Shown here piece by piece: positions 27,765-35,930 of a stretch of 64,000 nt of DNA. The stretch covers positions 98,564 to 162,563 of the forward strand of contig NZ_NCSU01000016.1 of NCBI RefSeq assembly GCF_002088945.1, read 5' to 3'. How positions within the stretch are numbered: the stretch's first letter is position 1; each line of letters starts with the position of its first letter. A program made the position numbers and the translations under genes. The notes under the pieces were generated by a model. The model saw only the letters and a program-made list of their open reading frames with translations. It ran no database searches and was not told the origin of the DNA. The DNA is from Henriciella pelagia. Lineage in GTDB: Bacteria; Pseudomonadota; Alphaproteobacteria; Caulobacterales; Hyphomonadaceae.

Positions 27765-28628
27765 ATGACCGACATCCATCATAAATCCGACGACGGCCTG
27801 TCCCTTTATGCCAGGGCCTACGGACCGGACACGGCGCCGCTCACCGTGCTGTGCATGCATGGACTGACGCGCAACCACAAGGATTTCGAGCCGATGATCG
27901 CGGCGCTGGGCAGCCAGTACCGCTTTATTGCCGTCGATGTGCGTGGACGCGGCCAGTCGGATCGTTCTGGCGACGCGAGCACCTACACACCGGTTCGCTA
28001 TGCCGGTGACATGATCGGCCTGCTCAATCACCTTGATCTCGGCAAGGTTGCCCTGATCGGCACCTCCATGGGCGGCCTCATGGCCATGCTGATGGCGAAA
28101 GCTGTGCCTGAGCGGATTCGCGGCATTGTGCTGAATGATATCGGCCCGGTCGTCGAACCCACCGGACTGGCGCGCATCGCAGCCTATGCCAGCACGCCCG
28201 AACCGGTCGGCGACTGGACCACCGCCGCCGCAAAAACTGCCGCCAGCCAGTCCATCGCCTTTCCCGACTATGAGGACAGGGACTGGCTCGCCTTCGCCCG
28301 CCGCACCTGGCGCGAAACCGCCAATGGCCAGCTTGAACTCGATTACGATCCGCAGATCACCCAGTCCCTCGGCGAGTCGAAACCAGGCCTGCTTGTCCGC
28401 CTCTCCATGTGGCGCCTGTTCAATTCGCTGAAACCCTTCCCGCTCCTCATCACACGCGGCGAGACGTCTGACGTGCTGTCTCCGAAAACCGCAAAGCGGA
28501 TGATCAGGCGTCATCCGGATGCAAAACTCGTCACCATTCCCGGCCGCGGCCACGCGCCCATGCTCGACGAGCCAGTGGCCGTCAGCGCCATTTCCGACTT
28601 CCTGAACAAGATCGAGGCCCAGTCATGA
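27765..28628 (+). CDS. alpha/beta hydrolase
   Basis: This 287-residue hydrolase lacks a signal peptide, so it is cytoplasmic. The oxyanion segment LCMHGLTRN (29-37) and the nucleophile elbow GTSMGG (Ser101) are clear. The acid is probably Asp in ETSDVLSP and the base His in GRGHAPM near the C-terminus. ATG 27765 is chosen because the upstream extension is low-complexity and lacks fold elements. Members of this branch hydrolyse small esters or C-C bonds, and the substrate cannot be read. It overlaps the next MFS gene by ATGA. Confidence 0.88.
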   Translation: MTDIHHKSDDGLSLYARAYGPDTAPLTVLCMHGLTRNHKDFEPMIAALGSQYRFIAVDVRGRGQSDRSGDASTYTPVRYAGDMIGLLNHLDLGKVALIGTSMGGLMAMLMAKAVPERIRGIVLNDIGPVVEPTGLARIAAYASTPEPVGDWTTAAAKTAASQSIAFPDYEDRDWLAFARRTWRETANGQLELDYDPQITQSLGESKPGLLVRLSMWRLFNSLKPFPLLITRGETSDVLSPKTAKRMIRRHPDAKLVTIPGRGHAPMLDEPVAVSAISDFLNKIEAQS

Positions 28629-29932
28629 CAACAGTCACAGCGACGAAACCCGCCGCCATTCCCGGCCGCGCCTGGGTCCTCATCATCCTTACCCTCGTCT
28701 ACACGTTCAACCATGTCGACCGGCAGATCCTGATCACGGTGATCGAGCCGATCAAGGCGGAGTTCGGTCTGTCGGATGGCCAGATAGGCTGGCTCACGGG
28801 CCTCGCCTTTGCCGCGCTCTACGCAACGCTTGGCATTCCCGTTGCCATGTGGGCCGACCGGGGCAATCGCCGCAACATCATCACCCTTGCCCTCACCATC
28901 TGGTCCGGCATGACGGCGCTCACCGGCTTTGCGCAGAATTTCTGGCACCTCTTCCTGGCACGCATGGGCGTCGGCATCGGCGAGTCCGGCGGCACCCCGC
29001 CCGCCACAAGCATGATCGCCGATCTCTACCCGCCTCAGCAGCGCGCTTTTGCGCTCGGCGTCTACACCTGCGGCATCGGCTTCGGCATCATGATCGGCTA
29101 CATTCTCGGCGCCTATGTCTACGCCCATTTCGGCTGGCGCGCCGCCTTCTTCGCGGCCGGCATACCAGGCCTGATCCTCGCTCTCCTCGTCCGCTTCACC
29201 GTGAAGGAGCCCATTCGCGGCCATTCCGACGCCAGCCAGCCGGACGAAGACGCGCCGGGCTTTCTCGAGACCATGAAATTCATGTTCGGCCAGCGCAGCT
29301 ACATGCTCATCCTGCTCGGCTGCCTGCTCATCTGCATTTCGGCCAACGCCTTCGTCGCCTTCACCTCCAGCTACCTGCAGCGCACCTTTGACCTGCAGCC
29401 GCAGGACGTGTCCCTCCCGCTCGGCCTGCTAATTGGCGGTGTCGGCGGTGCCGGCGCAATGATCCTCGGCGCGGTCTGTGACCGTCTTTCCTCAAAGGAC
29501 CTTCGCTGGCGCCCCTGGATGATCGCCGTCACCAGCGCCGTCGCCCTGCCCTTCGCCTGGATGGTGCTGAGCGCCAGCAGCGTCGAGATGGCCTATGTCT
29601 GGAATATCGTGCCGAGCTTTGTCGGCCTCATCTACGCTTCCATCGCCTACACCGCGACGCAGGAGCTGGTGAAGGTGCGCATGCGCTCGGTCGGTGCCGC
29701 CTTCACCCTGTTCAGCCTCACCCTGATCGGCATTGGTGGGGGCCCGCTCATTGCTGGCACGATCAGCGACTATTTCCTCGCCGCCGGTCATGAAGCGCCG
29801 CTCGCAGACGCCCTCAAGGTCATCCTCGGCTTCAACGCAGCCAGCATTGTCTGCCTGTTCCTCGCCGGCTTCGACTATCGCAAGGATGTCGCCCGCGCGA
29901 TGGCAAGGTCGGGCGCTGTCGAACCAGCCTAG
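28625..29932 (+). CDS. MFS transporter (Spinster-like)
   Basis: This 435-residue permease has about 12 TM segments. Characteristic features are FNHVDRQIL in TM1, the loop ADRGNRRNII between TM2 and TM3, and ARMGVGIGESGGTPPATSMI in TM4. That pattern is common in the Spinster-like MFS proteins widespread in sphingomonads and Hyphomonadaceae, usually next to TonB receptors and catabolic genes. The substrate is unknown, probably a small organic acid or aromatic. It starts within the stop of the hydrolase gene, and its stop overlaps the convergent crotonase gene by four bases (CTAG). Confidence 0.88.
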   Translation: MTTVTATKPAAIPGRAWVLIILTLVYTFNHVDRQILITVIEPIKAEFGLSDGQIGWLTGLAFAALYATLGIPVAMWADRGNRRNIITLALTIWSGMTALTGFAQNFWHLFLARMGVGIGESGGTPPATSMIADLYPPQQRAFALGVYTCGIGFGIMIGYILGAYVYAHFGWRAAFFAAGIPGLILALLVRFTVKEPIRGHSDASQPDEDAPGFLETMKFMFGQRSYMLILLGCLLICISANAFVAFTSSYLQRTFDLQPQDVSLPLGLLIGGVGGAGAMILGAVCDRLSSKDLRWRPWMIAVTSAVALPFAWMVLSASSVEMAYVWNIVPSFVGLIYASIAYTATQELVKVRMRSVGAAFTLFSLTLIGIGGGPLIAGTISDYFLAAGHEAPLADALKVILGFNAASIVCLFLAGFDYRKDVARAMARSGAVEPA

Positions 29933-30759
29933 CGCCCCTTGAAGACGGCCCTGCGCTTTTCGAGAAAGGCGCGGTGGCCCTCAACGAGGTCTTCGCTGCT
30001 TGTCGCCTTCGCAATCGCCGCTTCAACCCGTCCGAAATCCATGTCGGCGGCCGTGCCTGCGGCATGATTGACCGACAGCTTTGCGGCAGAGACTGAAAGC
30101 GGCGCATTCGCCGTGATCGTGGCCGCCAGCTCTGCCACGCGCGCCTCAACCTGTCCGGCGGGCACCGCCTCATGGATGACGCCCCAGTCCAGCGCCTCAT
30201 CCGTCCCGAATATACTTGCCGTGTAGAGGATCTGCTTGGCCCGCGCCGGCCCGACAATGGCAACCAGCATCTCCACCCCGCCATAGGGATAGCCGATACC
30301 GAGCTTCGCTGCCGGGATTCCGAATTTCGATCCTTCGCTCGCAATACGCAGGTCACAGCACAGCGCCGTCGCCATGCCGCCACCGACGCATGCGCCCTGG
30401 ATCATGGCGAGGGTCGGCAGCCTGCAATTAGCGATCGCCTCATAGGCAAGCTCGGCATCCTTGCGAAAAGCACCGTCATTACTCGCCTTCTCCAGCCGGG
30501 TCTCGAATTCGGAAATGTCCGCGCCCGACACGAAGGCCTTGCCGCCCGCGCCAGTGAGGATCACGATCTTCACGTCCGGATCGTCCTCGAAAGCCTGCAG
30601 GATGACCGGAATGGCTTCCCACATCTCCTTCGAGACCGCATTGCGGCGGTCCGGATTGTTGAAGACCAGCCAGCCGGCCCCGCCATCGGCGATCCCCACC
30701 AGCTTGTCCAGCGAACCTTCAACCCGCCGCCCTTCCGGCATTACCCATTCGCTCATCAT
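29929..30759 (-). CDS. enoyl-CoA hydratase/isomerase (crotonase) family, lacks hydratase glutamates
   Basis: This 276-residue crotonase-fold protein has the oxyanion segments SGADISEF (78-85) and GACVGGGMATAL. In a gapless comparison with the classical enoyl-CoA hydratase signature, the two catalytic glutamates (GGGCE and GQPE) correspond to Ala130 and Ala150 here. It is therefore unlikely to be a standard hydratase. Other crotonase activities such as isomerase, hydrolase or decarboxylase remain possible. GGAGA precedes the ATG pair at 30759/30756. It stands alone on the minus strand. Confidence 0.85.
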   Translation of the reverse strand: MMSEWVMPEGRRVEGSLDKLVGIADGGAGWLVFNNPDRRNAVSKEMWEAIPVILQAFEDDPDVKIVILTGAGGKAFVSGADISEFETRLEKASNDGAFRKDAELAYEAIANCRLPTLAMIQGACVGGGMATALCCDLRIASEGSKFGIPAAKLGIGYPYGGVEMLVAIVGPARAKQILYTASIFGTDEALDWGVIHEAVPAGQVEARVAELAATITANAPLSVSAAKLSVNHAAGTAADMDFGRVEAAIAKATSSEDLVEGHRAFLEKRRAVFKGR

Positions 30760-30942
30760 ATCGTCTCCGGTTAATCTGGACCGCCCCGGTGGTACTGCCC
30801 CATGCCGGAATTTCCAGCCCGGACAGCCACCGGATCGACTTTTTCAACGCGGCCATTCGATCAAATTTATTCTATTGCGCGAACCAAAACCTGACACTTC
30901 TGTGACAATTGGTGCTGTAATCAGCCCTACAGGTTACCGTTC

Positions 30943-32343
30943 ATGACAACACGTTCGGCATTTAACGTGATCGGCCACTGGCGACGCAATATGCGCGGTA
31001 CGACGGCCATGATGTTTGCGCTGGTTCTGCTGCCACTGCTGTGCCTCGCTGGCTTTGCCATCGACAATAGCCGCCATTCGAACCGGCAGAACAAGGTGCA
31101 GCACGCCCTCGACTTTGCCGCCCTCGCCGTCGCGCGCGAGAGCCTCGTGAACAAGCGCAGCGACACGGAAATCCAGGCCATGGCCCAGGAATTCTTCGAC
31201 AGCGAACTCGACCTCACTGGCGTCATGCAGCTCGATGCCGTCATCGCCAAACGCGAAGACGATGAAGTCAGCCTCAGCGTGCAAGGGTCGATGCCAACCG
31301 GCATCATGTCGATTATCGGCCGCAAGACGTTGCCGGTTCATGCCGTGTCCGTGGCCGCCTTCGGCGATCCGTCCAGGGCCGAAATAGCGCTTGTGCTCGA
31401 CACATCCTACTCCATGACCGGCACGCGCCATCTTGCCCTGACTAAGGCGGCGAATGACTTTATCGACATGCTGATCGACCCGAAATCGGACGCTGTGAGA
31501 GCCTCCATCGTGCCCTTCGCCGACTATGTGAATGTCGGTACCAGTCACAAGGGCGAATCCTGGCTCGATGTTGAACCCGACCGCACCGATCGCTGGACCA
31601 GCTGCAGCGCGCCATCCGGCTGGCACAAGAAGAACTGTACCTGGTCTACCTACAAGTGCACCAGGGATGGCATTGGCTCGACCTGCGGACGCTGGGAGTG
31701 CGGCGGCAAGACCCCGCCAAAGGTCTGCAAACCGGCCTCATCGACAAAGACCTGGCATGGCTGCGTGAAGTCGCGCTCCGACCCGCTCAACATCCAGGAC
31801 AAGAGCTATGCGACCAAACGCGTCGAAGGGTTTGTGACGGGCAGCAGCTGGCCATGCCCATCGCCAATTGTCCCGCTGACCAATGACGCCAAGGCGCTCA
31901 AGTCCGCCGTGGCAAAGCTGGCCATCAAGAACGAGACCTATATCCCGACCGGCCTCAGCTGGGGCATGCGCACGCTGTCCAGCCACGAGCCCTTCACCGA
32001 AGGCACCGAGGCAGCGAGCTTCGCGGCAAGCGGCGGGCGCAAGGCCATCGTGCTGATGTCCGACGGTGCCAACACAAAGGCGCCGAGCGGGAACGGCATG
32101 CACACCAGGAATGACGAAGCGGCCGCCAACAAGATCACCAGGGCGGCGTGCAACGAGATCAAGGCGAATGGCATAGAGCTCTACACCATCGCCTTCGAGA
32201 TCACCGATACGACGACCAAGGACATGCTGAGGGAGTGCGCCTCCAGCACGGCCAATTATTTCGACGCTTCGGACGCCCTGAAGCTGCAGGCCGCCTTCGC
32301 CAATATTGGGGAGAATTTCCGCGAGATCGCCATCGCCCGATAA
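30943..32343 (+). CDS. TadG-like pilus/envelope protein with vWA domain and Cys-rich insert
   Basis: This 466-residue protein starts with the TadE/G pattern: a short basic N-terminus, RGTTAMMFALVLLPLLCLAG (18-37) as a single membrane anchor, then a surface domain. A von Willebrand A domain follows, with the metal-site motif DTSYS (153-157) and LMSDG near 390. An insert at about 205-310 carries eight cysteines (221, 232, 239, 248, 253, 262, 274, 305), many next to Trp or Lys, which suggests disulphides or metal binding outside the cytoplasm. Such orphan TadG-like proteins are common in alphaproteobacteria, and no other tad gene lies nearby. The ribosome site is weak. Confidence 0.85.
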   Translation: MTTRSAFNVIGHWRRNMRGTTAMMFALVLLPLLCLAGFAIDNSRHSNRQNKVQHALDFAALAVARESLVNKRSDTEIQAMAQEFFDSELDLTGVMQLDAVIAKREDDEVSLSVQGSMPTGIMSIIGRKTLPVHAVSVAAFGDPSRAEIALVLDTSYSMTGTRHLALTKAANDFIDMLIDPKSDAVRASIVPFADYVNVGTSHKGESWLDVEPDRTDRWTSCSAPSGWHKKNCTWSTYKCTRDGIGSTCGRWECGGKTPPKVCKPASSTKTWHGCVKSRSDPLNIQDKSYATKRVEGFVTGSSWPCPSPIVPLTNDAKALKSAVAKLAIKNETYIPTGLSWGMRTLSSHEPFTEGTEAASFAASGGRKAIVLMSDGANTKAPSGNGMHTRNDEAAANKITRAACNEIKANGIELYTIAFEITDTTTKDMLRECASSTANYFDASDALKLQAAFANIGENFREIAIAR

Positions 32344-32373
32344 GACGGGCGATGGCTATTCGCCGGAGGATGT

Positions 32374-32892
32374 TCAGTCCGCCAGGTTTGCGAAGACTTC
32401 GGACGCGTCATAGAGCGACGGGCTGACGCTCGCATCCTTGTCGGAAAGGATGATCTCGAGCATCACGACAGTCGTGTTCCGCTCGGTCTCGATATCATGG
32501 TAGAACGGGTCGTCCGGGAAGCGCGACACGGTTGTCGAGCATCCGAGCAGACCGCAATTGCGCTGCACCACAGTGTCGCCGCGACCCGGCATATGATGCG
32601 TGCGCTCGCGCTCAGTGTCGCGATTGGCAGACTGCGAAACGATCTCGAACGTGTCGAACCCTTTCTGCAGGGTGAGTTCCGCCGCCCGGCGAAGCGCCAG
32701 CGACTGGGCTTTCGCGACATCATCATCATTCAGCCGGTAGCCGACCTGATAGCGATTGGTCTCGATCTGCGTGTCCGTATAGCCGGATGACCGGCTGTTC
32801 GCCGCCTCGCGATAGGTCGGCGTGCTTGCGCATGCGGCGGTAAGGGCGAGGCTGCCTGCAAGGACAGCGATTTTGAGTCTGAGAGCACCCAT
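32374..32892 (-). CDS. CC0125/CC1285 family lipoprotein
   Basis: This 172-residue protein has a lipoprotein signal (ALTAACAS, Cys22). The family hallmark lies at about 37-95: GYTDTQIETNRYQVGYRLND, then a helix with ALRRAAELTLQKGFDTFEI. This is the Caulobacter CC0125/CC1285 lipoprotein family, of unknown function. It is three bases downstream of the anti-sigma gene on the same strand, so it is probably the last member of the sigma/anti-sigma operon and may act in envelope stress. Confidence 0.85.
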   Translation of the reverse strand: MGALRLKIAVLAGSLALTAACASTPTYREAANSRSSGYTDTQIETNRYQVGYRLNDDDVAKAQSLALRRAAELTLQKGFDTFEIVSQSANRDTERERTHHMPGRGDTVVQRNCGLLGCSTTVSRFPDDPFYHDIETERNTTVVMLEIILSDKDASVSPSLYDASEVFANLAD

Positions 32893-32895
32893 TGC

Positions 32896-33690
32896 TTACT
32901 CCGTTTCTGCCTGTTGTTTTGTCCAGTCGGACGAAATGAGATCAGCTTCCACCGCAAGGTCGAGCGGGGCATCGCTCATCGCGGCATCGAGGAACGCCTC
33001 GACGCTTTGCGATCCCGCGGCAGAAGCTGTTCGGTATGCCCCACGGGAGGTGGATGGAGCCTCACCGAAAGTGGCGATGGCTATGCGCCAGGCGTTTTCT
33101 GCCCGACAAGCCACCAGCCTGCCGTCCGTTCTGGACGAGCTGACATCGGCAACACGGCAAAATCCGTCATCACTCGCGAAAGTGAATCGGGGCGTTACCG
33201 TGGCCCCATTGCCGATGTCATTCTGTGTGCCGCTCGCGGCGACTTCGAGCACCTGCCCGAGGCCGCTATCGGCGTAATAGGTTCCGCTGAGAGTATCGAC
33301 GCTGGCCACCTGGGCCGGGATCGCCGTAGTCAGCGTCATGGTCCCGGCAGCGACGACGACACCTGCTGCAATCGCGCGGTGTTTTTCGACGAAGGCACCG
33401 GCCCGCTTCCAGAACGGAAACTCGACCACATTGGAGGGTGCGTCATTGCCGACAGCGCCGATTTCGAGATCATCGATCAGGGCGCTGAGGCCAGCGCTCA
33501 TCGGAACATCGTCAATCTCACTCGCTGCGGCATCGAAGTCCGCCTGCGCAGCCGCGAGCGCTTCCAGACGGGCTGCAACAGCCTCGTCTTCGGCGATCAT
33601 CGCCTCGGTCGCGGCCATGTCCTCAGGCGAAAGTTCGCCGTCGAGATAGGCGCTGAGACGGATATCTAGATCTTTCAGGGCATCAGTCAT
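32896..33690 (-). CDS. membrane anti-sigma factor
   Basis: Taking ATG 33690 (MTDALKDLDIRL), the protein has 264 residues. The N-terminal part (DIRLSAYLDGELSPEDMAA) is typical of anti-sigma factors. A single membrane helix follows at about 108-130 (AIAAGVVVAAGTMTLT), then a periplasmic region of about 130 residues with one Cys pair (CRVADV, ACRAEN). The start lies inside the end of the sigma gene (8-base overlap), so the two are translated together. It would hold the ECF factor at the membrane until an envelope signal appears. Confidence 0.85.
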   Translation of the reverse strand: MTDALKDLDIRLSAYLDGELSPEDMAATEAMIAEDEAVAARLEALAAAQADFDAAASEIDDVPMSAGLSALIDDLEIGAVGNDAPSNVVEFPFWKRAGAFVEKHRAIAAGVVVAAGTMTLTTAIPAQVASVDTLSGTYYADSGLGQVLEVAASGTQNDIGNGATVTPRFTFASDDGFCRVADVSSSRTDGRLVACRAENAWRIAIATFGEAPSTSRGAYRTASAAGSQSVEAFLDAAMSDAPLDLAVEADLISSDWTKQQAETE

Positions 33691-34177
33691 GATAGCCTGT
33701 CCTTTCTGCAACCATGGCACGCGCCCTGCCGAGCCGGCTCATGATCGTTCCAATCGGGGTGTCCAGCATCGCCGCAGCTTCCTTGTAGGAAGCCCCGCCA
33801 AGTCCGACGACCGTCATCACTTCGCGATAGGCGTCCGGCAGCTCGTCGATGGCCTGGCGTGTCTTCGCCATCATCATCTGGTCTGCGGCGACCTTTTCGC
33901 TCGACAAGGTGTCAGCGGGCTGGTCCTTCAGTTCAGGAACAGCGTCCATTCGCGTCTTTGCCGCGCGAAGGCCATCGATCCATAGGTTCCGGCACACTCT
34001 GAACATCCACTTCTTCAATTCGACATCGTCCGGGACACCCCGGTCGAGGACGCGCTCAATTACAGTCTGAACGAGATCGTCAGCATCCGCGGCGTTCCGC
34101 GTCAGCGAGTAGGCGAAGCGCCGCACATGCGGCATCGCTTCGACAATCTCGTTGTTAAGACCAGGCCTGTTAGTCAT
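33683..34177 (-). CDS. ECF RNA polymerase sigma factor
   Basis: This 164-residue protein has region 2 (PHVRRFAYSLTRNAADADDL, KKWMFRVCRNLWIDGLR) and region 4 (LPDAYREVMTVVGLGGASYK, with an HTH over DTPIGTIMSRLGRAR). GAGGTGA precedes the ATG. It is followed by an overlapping anti-sigma factor and a lipoprotein, and it is divergent from an S8 protease across about 105 bases. It is unlike the FecI-type factor at 19964 and probably responds to envelope conditions. Confidence 0.92.
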   Translation of the reverse strand: MTNRPGLNNEIVEAMPHVRRFAYSLTRNAADADDLVQTVIERVLDRGVPDDVELKKWMFRVCRNLWIDGLRAAKTRMDAVPELKDQPADTLSSEKVAADQMMMAKTRQAIDELPDAYREVMTVVGLGGASYKEAAAMLDTPIGTIMSRLGRARAMVAERTGYHD

Positions 34178-34252
34178 TTCACCTCATTCACGTTCCAGCT
34201 GCGGTTTTATTCCCGGCTGCATGAAATTTTTTCCGAAATGATCCGTCCCTAC

Positions 34253-34258
34253 TATAAT
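34253..34258 (+). promoter_or_regulatory. -10 box TATAAT before the S8 protease gene
   Basis: A consensus TATAAT lies 25 bases upstream of ATG 34283. The hexamer 17 bases further upstream (TTTCCG) is a poor -35, so the promoter is either activator-dependent or recognised differently. The interval is shared with the divergent ECF sigma gene. Confidence 0.4.
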
Positions 34259-34282
34259 GACTTTATAGATCTGGAGCCGGAC

Positions 34283-35755
34283 ATGGCGTTACGCCCTTCT
34301 CTTTCGCGACTTGGCGCTGTTTGCGCCGGAACCCTGCTTGCCATGATTCCGGCCGCGCACGCACAGTTGCTGCCCGGGCTCGGCGACAGGCTGGGCGACA
34401 CGGTGCGCGACGTCGAACGCACGGTTGAAGACCAGGTGATCAGCCAGGTCGGCAGCACGCTGGACGATACGCTGGATACGGTCGGCACCCTGTTCGAAGG
34501 TCTGCCCGTCCTTGACGGCGTCGGCGAGATCGTCACCTCGACAGACGTCGGCAACACGCTCGGTGACACAATCGAACTCGTCGCGCTCGACCGGACGCTG
34601 GACCAGACATTGGGCCTGATCGAAGGCATCACCGCGGCCATTCCCGGCATTTCCCGCCTTCCCGTCAATGTTCGCGGGGCCCGCCCGATTGAGCTGGACG
34701 TCGATGATGGCTGGCCTGTGGTGCGCAATGAATGGGTCGTCCTCGTCCCGGCAGACCGCGCCGGCGAAGTCGAAGCCCTCGGTGTCAACATTGTCGAACG
34801 CACTGAACTCACAGGCGCGCGCGAAACGCTCTTCATCGTCAGCCTGACATCGGACACCCCCACCGCCGAGGCGATCGAGGCAAAGCTGGCCGCGCTCGGC
34901 GCTGCTCCATCCGACCGCAACCATGTCTTCAGGGGCGCCGCCGAACCGGCAGACCTTGCAACCGATATCGCAAAGCGGATGAGCGCGACCACGACAATCG
35001 ACGCCCCGAAACCGGGCACGCTGCGCATCGGCCTCGTGGATACCGATGTCGACGAAACCCATCCGGCCCTACAGCATATCAAGCTCTACGAAGCCGACTT
35101 TGTGGCCATGGGGGAGTTTCGCCCCCAGACGCATGGCACCGCCGTCGCCTCCATTCTTGCCGCGCATGACACGGCAAAAAACAGGTCCGACCGCGAACTT
35201 CTCGCCGCCTCGGCCTTCTTTCTCTCGAGCGATGGCACCACAGGCGCAACCTCGGCCAGCCTGATCGAAGCGATCGACTGGCTGCAGGCAAATGGTGCCG
35301 CCGTGATCAATATCAGCCTGACCGGCCCGCCCAATCGCGCACTGGAAGCGATCATCCAGTCCCGACAGAAAGCCGGCACGATCTTCGTCGCCGCTGTCGG
35401 CAATGAAGGCCCCGCCTCCGGCCCGCTCTACCCGGCGGCCTATGAGGGCGTGGTCGGCGTCACCGCCGTCGATACCGGCGGCAAGATCTATCGCTGGGCC
35501 AATCGCGGCGCTTTTGTCGACGTGGCATCGCTCGGTGTCGATGTTCCCGTCGCCAAACCCGGCGGCACCGTCACCCGCGACTCCGGGACAAGCTTTGCTG
35601 CGCCCATCGTCTCGGCCTTTCTTGGCGGCTGGACCAGGGCGAGACGCCTCGAGCCTGGCTCAACCGACAGCCTGATCCGCGCCTCCGTCCGCTCCAGGCC
35701 CAAGGGCGGGCGCGACGACACCTATGGCTACGGCATCCTTTCGCCTGACAATTAA
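34283..35755 (+). CDS. S8 family (subtilisin-like) secreted serine protease
   Basis: The frame opens at 34127, but ATG 34283 follows GGAG at six bases and begins a signal peptide (LLAMIPAAHAQ), giving 490 residues. Residues 28-240 form an N-terminal region with a low-complexity start rich in DTVxxVE/GDT repeats. The S8 domain follows, with catalytic Asp253 in GLVDTDVD, His284 in THGTAVAS, oxyanion Asn374 in VGNEG and Ser437 in SGTSFAAP, so it is catalytically complete. No C-terminal anchor is seen, so it is periplasmic or secreted. Divergence from an ECF sigma/anti-sigma operon suggests regulation by, or action on, that envelope pathway. Confidence 0.9.
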   Translation: MALRPSLSRLGAVCAGTLLAMIPAAHAQLLPGLGDRLGDTVRDVERTVEDQVISQVGSTLDDTLDTVGTLFEGLPVLDGVGEIVTSTDVGNTLGDTIELVALDRTLDQTLGLIEGITAAIPGISRLPVNVRGARPIELDVDDGWPVVRNEWVVLVPADRAGEVEALGVNIVERTELTGARETLFIVSLTSDTPTAEAIEAKLAALGAAPSDRNHVFRGAAEPADLATDIAKRMSATTTIDAPKPGTLRIGLVDTDVDETHPALQHIKLYEADFVAMGEFRPQTHGTAVASILAAHDTAKNRSDRELLAASAFFLSSDGTTGATSASLIEAIDWLQANGAAVINISLTGPPNRALEAIIQSRQKAGTIFVAAVGNEGPASGPLYPAAYEGVVGVTAVDTGGKIYRWANRGAFVDVASLGVDVPVAKPGGTVTRDSGTSFAAPIVSAFLGGWTRARRLEPGSTDSLIRASVRSRPKGGRDDTYGYGILSPDN

Positions 35756-35775
35756 AGCCACCGCCCCAACGCCTT

Positions 35776-35930
35776 CATCCTGAGCGAAGTCGAAGGACGA
35801 TCACCTTGTCGGGCTATTTCTGACGTAACGCAGGCCGACATGGTGAGCGAAGTCGAACCATTAGGCCGCTCGCGAAGCAGCTGCTGCCAGGCCGTCACCC
35901 TCCCCGCTCGCGGGGAGGGTCGGGGTGGGG
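35776..35930. repeat. palindromic repeat cluster at a convergent gene end
   Basis: A CATCCTGAGCGAAGTCGAAG-type unit lies at 35776-35797 and a CATGGTGAGCGAAGTCGAAC-type unit at 35839-35860. Between them is a decayed inverted partner (GATCACCTTGTCGGGC). At 35898-35919 CCCTCCCCG-CTCG-CGGGGAGGG forms a perfect 9-bp hairpin that runs into GGGTCGGGGTGGGG, ending one base before the stop of the minus-strand barrel gene. The hairpin may end transcription from both sides. Confidence 0.85.

Noticed and set aside
31531..31768. 78-residue plus-strand frame inside the vWA protein gene
   Set aside because: It is an alternative reading of the Cys-rich insert without start signals.
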